Of a stretch of DNA of 64,000 nucleotides, positions 60,292 through 64,000 are shown piece by piece. Within the stretch, counting starts at the first letter, position 1, and each line of letters begins with the position of its first letter. Under the pieces are notes generated by a model. It saw only the letters and a program-made list of their open reading frames with translations. It had not been told where the DNA came from and searched no databases. The stretch covers positions 62,001 through 126,000 of the forward strand of contig JABCZF010000010.1 of NCBI GenBank assembly GCA_013289825.1, given 5' to 3'. A program made the position numbers and the translations under genes. Source of the stretch: Acidobacteriota bacterium. GTDB taxonomy: Bacteria; Acidobacteriota; Terriglobia; Acidiferrales; UBA7541.

Positions 60292-61359
60292 TTATTTTTT
60301 CACGGGCTCGGGCATGACATAGCCCGAAACGGCTGGGAGTCCGGCTCGCTCGAGCTGGACAGTGGTGTGATCGATTTTGAATTCCTTCGCAGCTTTCTCC
60401 TGAATGGCGCGCAGCAGGCGCTCGCATTGATCCAAGTGCATATCCGGAATCCGCGCGTGGAGGCTGAGCGCGTTGTGCCCGCCGCCTAGCGACCAGATGT
60501 GCACGTCGTGGACTTCTTGCACGCCGTGGACGGTGAGGATGGCGCGGGCAACCTCCTCGACGCGCATCTCCCTCGGGCGGCCTTCCAGGAGGATGTGGGA
60601 GGACTCGCGGAGGATGCCGACGCTGGACCAGAGCACCAGCAGGCCGATGGCTATTCCAAGGAGTGGGTCGATCCAGAGCGCTCCGGTCATGCGAATGGCA
60701 ATCGCGCCGACAATGATGGCGATATTGGAGAGGGCGTCGCCGAAATTGTGAACAAGAATGCTGCGCAGGTTTAGATCGCCGCGGCCGCGAACCAGGGCTA
60801 GAGTGATGCCGCCGTTGACGGCAAGGGCCGCTAGCGACGTCCAGATCATCCAGCTTTCGACTACGCGGATTGGGGAGCGGAAGCGATCGACGGCTTCGTA
60901 GCCTAGCCAGAGCGAGAGCAGGACGAGGAGAACGGCGTTGGTAAAGGCGGCCAGAATGCCAGCGCGGTGGTAGCCGTAGGTTTTTTCGGTGTCGGCAGGG
61001 CGCTCGGCCCAGCGCATGGCTAGCCAGGAGATGCCCAGAGCGGGGACATCCGAGAGATTGTGGACGGCGTCGTTTAGGAGAGCCACGGACCTTCCGAGGA
61101 CTCCGCCGAAGACTTCTGCCGCAACGAGGCCGAGGGTGGCGACCATGGCCCAGCCGAGTACCGCAGGCCGCAACGGCGGATGATCGTGCCCATGAGGGTG
61201 CGGATGATGGACGTGGCCGTCGTGGTGGCCACGTTCGGGATCGTGGTCGCGGGAATGGTCGTCCATCCGGTCCATCTGCTCCATTTTACGCGCCTGAGGG
61301 GTGGTGCGCATCCACTCGCGCTTAGTGGGAAGTTTGACACGTCCTTGGCGCGAATTCAT
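60292..61359 (-). CDS. Cation diffusion facilitator (CDF) metal exporter, CzcD/ZitB-like
   Basis: The 355-residue protein has a His/Asp-rich N-terminus (DDHSRDHD, HHDGHVHHPHPHGHDH) that can bind metal and six membrane helices. Metal-site motifs are HNLSD in helix 2 (LLNDAVHNLSDV) and HNFGD in helix 5 (ILVHNFGDALSN), and a cytoplasmic ferredoxin-like domain follows (VHGVQEVHDVHIWSLGGG). It exports Zn2+ or a related ion in exchange for protons. ATG 61359 follows AAGGAA at good spacing. The frame stays open to 61647, but that part overlaps the divergent MBL-PilZ gene and is unrelated to the family. Confidence 0.92.
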   Translation of the reverse strand: MNSRQGRVKLPTKREWMRTTPQARKMEQMDRMDDHSRDHDPERGHHDGHVHHPHPHGHDHPPLRPAVLGWAMVATLGLVAAEVFGGVLGRSVALLNDAVHNLSDVPALGISWLAMRWAERPADTEKTYGYHRAGILAAFTNAVLLVLLSLWLGYEAVDRFRSPIRVVESWMIWTSLAALAVNGGITLALVRGRGDLNLRSILVHNFGDALSNIAIIVGAIAIRMTGALWIDPLLGIAIGLLVLWSSVGILRESSHILLEGRPREMRVEEVARAILTVHGVQEVHDVHIWSLGGGHNALSLHARIPDMHLDQCERLLRAIQEKAAKEFKIDHTTVQLERAGLPAVSGYVMPEPVKK

Positions 61360-61459
61360 TGACGCATTTCCTTGTGGCTGCCAACATCGAACTAGCTTCC
61401 CTTTCCGTTTGTAAAGCGGCGGGAATAGCCTACGCCGCAGGGGCTGTGCGCTGAGGGAC

Positions 61460-62632
61460 ATGACGGTTCCCATTGCAAAACTGAGTTTTTGGGGTGTTCG
61501 AGGATCGACCCCGACGGTGGATCCTGCCACCTGGCGATACGGCGGGAATACGCCTTGCCTGGAATTGACGGCGCCGGACGGGACGCAGTTCATTTTGGAT
61601 TGCGGGACGGGGCTGCGCATGCTGGGGAGCCGCTGGGCCCTTCCCAACGGCGGGGGAAATCCCGAGACGCATATTTTTGTGACGCATTATCACTGGGATC
61701 ATATTCAGGGGATTCCGTTTTTTTCTCCGCTTTATGCCGAGAACAACGAATTTCATTTTTATAGTTTTCGGTCGAAATTTTTGGGGCGCGACAGCTTGAA
61801 GCAGGTGTTTGAAGCGCAGATGGCGCTGCCTTATTTTCCGGTGGACATGTCGGCGATGAACGCGAAGCGGAAGTTCAAGGAAGTGGAAGGCGGAGACACG
61901 TTCACGATTCGGGAAAATAAGATTACCGCGCGATGGCTAAACCATCCGCAGGGATGCCTCGGGTTTCGGATCGAGACTCCGGCTGGGACGGTGGTCTACG
62001 CAACGGACAATGAGCCCGGCGATCCGAAACTGGATCAGAGTTTGCGGGAGTTGGCGTCGGGGGCGGACATATTCATTAACGATGCGCAGTTTACGCCGGA
62101 ACAATTGAATACGACCCGGAAGGGATGGGGGCATTCGTCGTGGCAGGAAGGCGTGCGGCTGGCGCGAGAAGTTGGCGCGAAGACTTTGGTGTTGTTTCAT
62201 CACGACCCGGACTCCACGGACCGCATGGTGGATTCGCTTTTGCGGCAGGCGCGGGAAGAGTTTGATTCCGTGTTTGCGGCCAGCGAAGGCATGGTGATCA
62301 CGCTGGGGGAGACCGGGGATAATGTGCAGGCGCACATGCCGGGGACGCGGACAACTCTGCGACGCGAAGCGCAATTTCGCGCGAAAGTCACCGGAGTGAC
62401 GGAAGGTGGGAAAGAGTTTCAGGAAGAGACGGTGGTGCGCGACATTTCCTTGCAAGGCGCGCTGATTTCGTTGCAGAACATGCCACGGTTGCAATCGGAA
62501 CTGCAGGTGACGATGGAGACTCCCGGCGAGGATGGTTTGCAATCTTCGATGCGGTTGAAGGGGTATGTGGTGCGCATCGATGCGGGGCCCGAGAAGGGGC
62601 AAAGCGCGGTGGGCGTGGTTTTTACGGATTAG
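61460..62632 (+). CDS. Metallo-beta-lactamase-fold hydrolase fused to a PilZ domain
   Basis: The 390-residue protein has an MBL domain (residues 1-285) with HxHxDH at 76-81 (THYHWDHIQG), further metal ligands in YATDNEPG and a C-terminal LVLFHHDPDSTD, resembling RNase Z/phosphodiesterase-type MBL proteins. Residues about 300-390 form a PilZ domain: LRREAQFRAKVTGV, then VRDISLQGALI, the RxxxR/DxSxxG pattern with RREAQFR and DISLQGA. A c-di-GMP-controlled hydrolase is suggested. The gene is divergent from the CDF exporter, with 100 bases between starts. The substrate is unknown. Confidence 0.87.
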   Translation: MTVPIAKLSFWGVRGSTPTVDPATWRYGGNTPCLELTAPDGTQFILDCGTGLRMLGSRWALPNGGGNPETHIFVTHYHWDHIQGIPFFSPLYAENNEFHFYSFRSKFLGRDSLKQVFEAQMALPYFPVDMSAMNAKRKFKEVEGGDTFTIRENKITARWLNHPQGCLGFRIETPAGTVVYATDNEPGDPKLDQSLRELASGADIFINDAQFTPEQLNTTRKGWGHSSWQEGVRLAREVGAKTLVLFHHDPDSTDRMVDSLLRQAREEFDSVFAASEGMVITLGETGDNVQAHMPGTRTTLRREAQFRAKVTGVTEGGKEFQEETVVRDISLQGALISLQNMPRLQSELQVTMETPGEDGLQSSMRLKGYVVRIDAGPEKGQSAVGVVFTD

Positions 62633-62999
62633 GTTTCATTCACCGCGAAGCCGATTTTCTTGCATGAGTCTCGGAAGATACGGGTTTTGCTTAGCGGCGC
62701 AGCTTCCGACAACACCAATTGGAGACTAGGCGGGTCACTCTCACCGGGATTTCTAGAGAAGTTCAGCGAGCCCTTCGAATAGCGCCCTTTTTTAAGGCCC
62801 GCCCCGACCCTTCGCCATACTCGCACTAGCCCGCTGGAAACTACATCACGCATTTGCTAGTCAGACCCTGTCCGGTTCCGTTGCAGGCTGGACACCGGCA
62901 GGTTCGACCATGGGCCCGGCATTCGCTTCGGTAGAGAGGCATGGACTCGGGACGGAGTCTATCGGCTCCGTGCACCACGCTGCGGTACAATCTTGGCCC
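62633..62999. other. Intergenic stretch with no assignable gene
   Basis: The 367 bases between the MBL-PilZ stop and the radical SAM start hold only short frames without recognisable domains or good ribosome sites. The longest is a 74-codon minus-strand frame at 62629-62853 with no family resemblance. A T-run in GCGCCCTTTTTTAAGG near 62786 might belong to a terminator, but a stable stem is not obvious. Confidence 0.5.
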
Positions 63000-64000
63000 A
63001 TGTCCAAGCCTGGTTCGCAAACGGCAAATTTCGTTCCCGTAAATGCTCTCGATAAGAGACGGCCATCGAAGGTGGCGTTGATCCGCGGATTAGTGCGGCA
63101 GGCGCCGTTTGTGGCAAAAAACTTTCGGTTGTACTTTCAAAACGCCTGGCGGCGGCACCTTTTGCATACGAATGTGGTGGCGCCGTATGCGGTGACACTT
63201 TACGTGACACACAAATGCAATTTGGCCTGCTCTTATTGCACGCAGAAGGAGCCGGACGTTTTCAGCAACGAGCTGTCCACCGGAGAAACGATCCGGCTTT
63301 TGCGGCGGATACGCCGAGAGACGGATTCGATTGTGATTACCGGTGGCGAGCCGACTTTGCGGGCTGACATCGAAGAGTTGGTGGAGGCGGCGCGGTTTTA
63401 TTGTAGGTTTCGGTCGGTGCTGCTGATTACGAATGGAACTTTGCTGGATCGCAAGCCGGGAATTTTAGGGGCGGTGACAGGGTTGGTGGTGAGTCTGGAC
63501 GCTTTGGCGGCTGATCCGTCGAATGCGCTTTCGAAACCGGCGGCGCTGCCGAAGGTTTTGGAGAATCTTGCGCTGGCCAAGAAGGCTCTGGGAAGCCCGG
63601 CGCGGATTACGATTAGCACGGTGATTGAGGAATGGAATATCGCAGAAGTTGAAAAATTGCTGGATTGGTGCGCCATCCAAGGATTCGTGTTTGCCGCGCA
63701 ATCAGCACAGATGGAGAAAATGCCCAATCTGAAGTTGGTGCAGAATCCGAAGTACCAGGCGCTGGTGGATAAGATTATCGAGCGGCGGCGCTCCGGGGTG
63801 CAGCCGATCAATGGCACGCCGCGGACCATCGAGACGCTGCTGCGCTTTCGGCAGTTTCAGTGTTATCCGACAATGTTTCCGCGGGTGTATCCCAATGGGG
63901 ATGTGTTTTATCCGTGCGAGCCGCTGCGGAAGGTGGCGGGGAATTTATTGCGAGATGGGTCACTGCGAAATATTTTTGCTCGCGGGAGAAAAATTTATGG
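63000..64000 (+). CDS. Radical SAM protein (partial, runs off the right edge)
   Basis: The open frame from ATG 63000 runs to the edge, about 333 residues. The iron-sulfur motif is CNLACSYC (Cys73, Cys77, Cys80; CxxxCxxC). It is followed by the SAM-binding IVITGGEPTLR and TISTVIEEWN. Near the edge CYPTMFPRVYPNGDVFYPCEPL looks like the start of a SPASM/twitch-type auxiliary cluster. Such proteins perform radical modification of peptides, lipids or small molecules. The N-terminal stretch FVAKNFRLYFQNAWRR before the barrel is basic and amphipathic. The product cannot be assigned without the C-terminus. Confidence 0.85.
   Translation, partial: MSKPGSQTANFVPVNALDKRRPSKVALIRGLVRQAPFVAKNFRLYFQNAWRRHLLHTNVVAPYAVTLYVTHKCNLACSYCTQKEPDVFSNELSTGETIRLLRRIRRETDSIVITGGEPTLRADIEELVEAARFYCRFRSVLLITNGTLLDRKPGILGAVTGLVVSLDALAADPSNALSKPAALPKVLENLALAKKALGSPARITISTVIEEWNIAEVEKLLDWCAIQGFVFAAQSAQMEKMPNLKLVQNPKYQALVDKIIERRRSGVQPINGTPRTIETLLRFRQFQCYPTMFPRVYPNGDVFYPCEPLRKVAGNLLRDGSLRNIFARGRKIY

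Noticed and set aside
62629..62853. 74-codon minus-strand frame downstream of the MBL-PilZ gene
   Set aside because: It begins inside the neighbouring gene's end, has no domain and no ribosome site.
1..64000. tRNA, rRNA and CRISPR arrays
   Set aside because: Intergenic regions were scanned by eye for cloverleaf ends, T-loop sequences and regularly spaced repeats; none was convincing. A covariance-model scan would be decisive.

Overview
The window looks like chromosome of a Gram-negative soil-type bacterium, most likely an acidobacterium. This is inferred from gene content, not from a marker gene. The signs are an LptD outer-membrane protein, two very large secreted Asp-box (BNR) propeller proteins, a PD40-propeller/amidohydrolase, a sedolisin with Ig-like repeats, PilZ fusions and moderately GC-rich DNA. 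I found no rRNA, tRNA, CRISPR array, prophage or intact insertion sequence.

Layout. 1-12.5 kb: partial amidase, lptD, a two-gene run of secreted propeller proteins, an NDP-sugar epimerase and a DUF3108 protein. 12.6-31.5 kb: a large surface-polysaccharide region. It holds gmhA with a UDP-HexNAc-type dehydrogenase, a split TauE/SafE pair, a CpsB-type phosphatase, a DUF218 protein, UDP-xylose synthase and UDP-glucose dehydrogenase. A tightly packed minus-strand run then encodes three family-4 glycosyltransferases, a transglutaminase-like membrane protein, asparagine synthase, a NodU-type carbamoyltransferase, an epimerase, a polyprenyl-phosphate sugar-1-phosphate transferase and a FAD reductase. 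No flippase, polymerase or export gene is visible, so the pathway is not complete here. 31.6-40.9 kb: an M48-propeller fusion followed by a free-standing paralogue of its propeller, a decayed patch, a DUF318 permease, a PilZ-TonB fusion and a metallophosphoesterase.

40.98-44.77 kb is the most interesting part. It is a four-gene, translationally coupled cluster: a TetR-like/isocyanide synthase (PvcA/DIT1) fusion, a short Coq4-like protein, a PvcB-like Fe(II)/2-oxoglutarate oxygenase and a UbiA-type prenyltransferase. It reads as an isonitrile pathway, possibly leading to a prenylated product, with an arrangement I do not recognise from described systems.

45-64 kb: DUF1015 protein, ICMT-like methyltransferase, STAS protein, zinc-ribbon and CHY-finger proteins, a second Asp-box giant, a LolA-like lipoprotein-sorting protein, Tat-exported Gfo/Idh/MocA oxidoreductase, S53 peptidase, HAD phosphatase, an exported unknown, a CDF metal exporter, an MBL-PilZ fusion and a partial radical SAM protein. 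A duplicated block of about 0.7 kb (near 44.8-45.5 and 58.6-59.3 kb) carries the divergent HAD/DUF1015 junction. One copy kept DUF1015 and lost the HAD gene; the other did the reverse.
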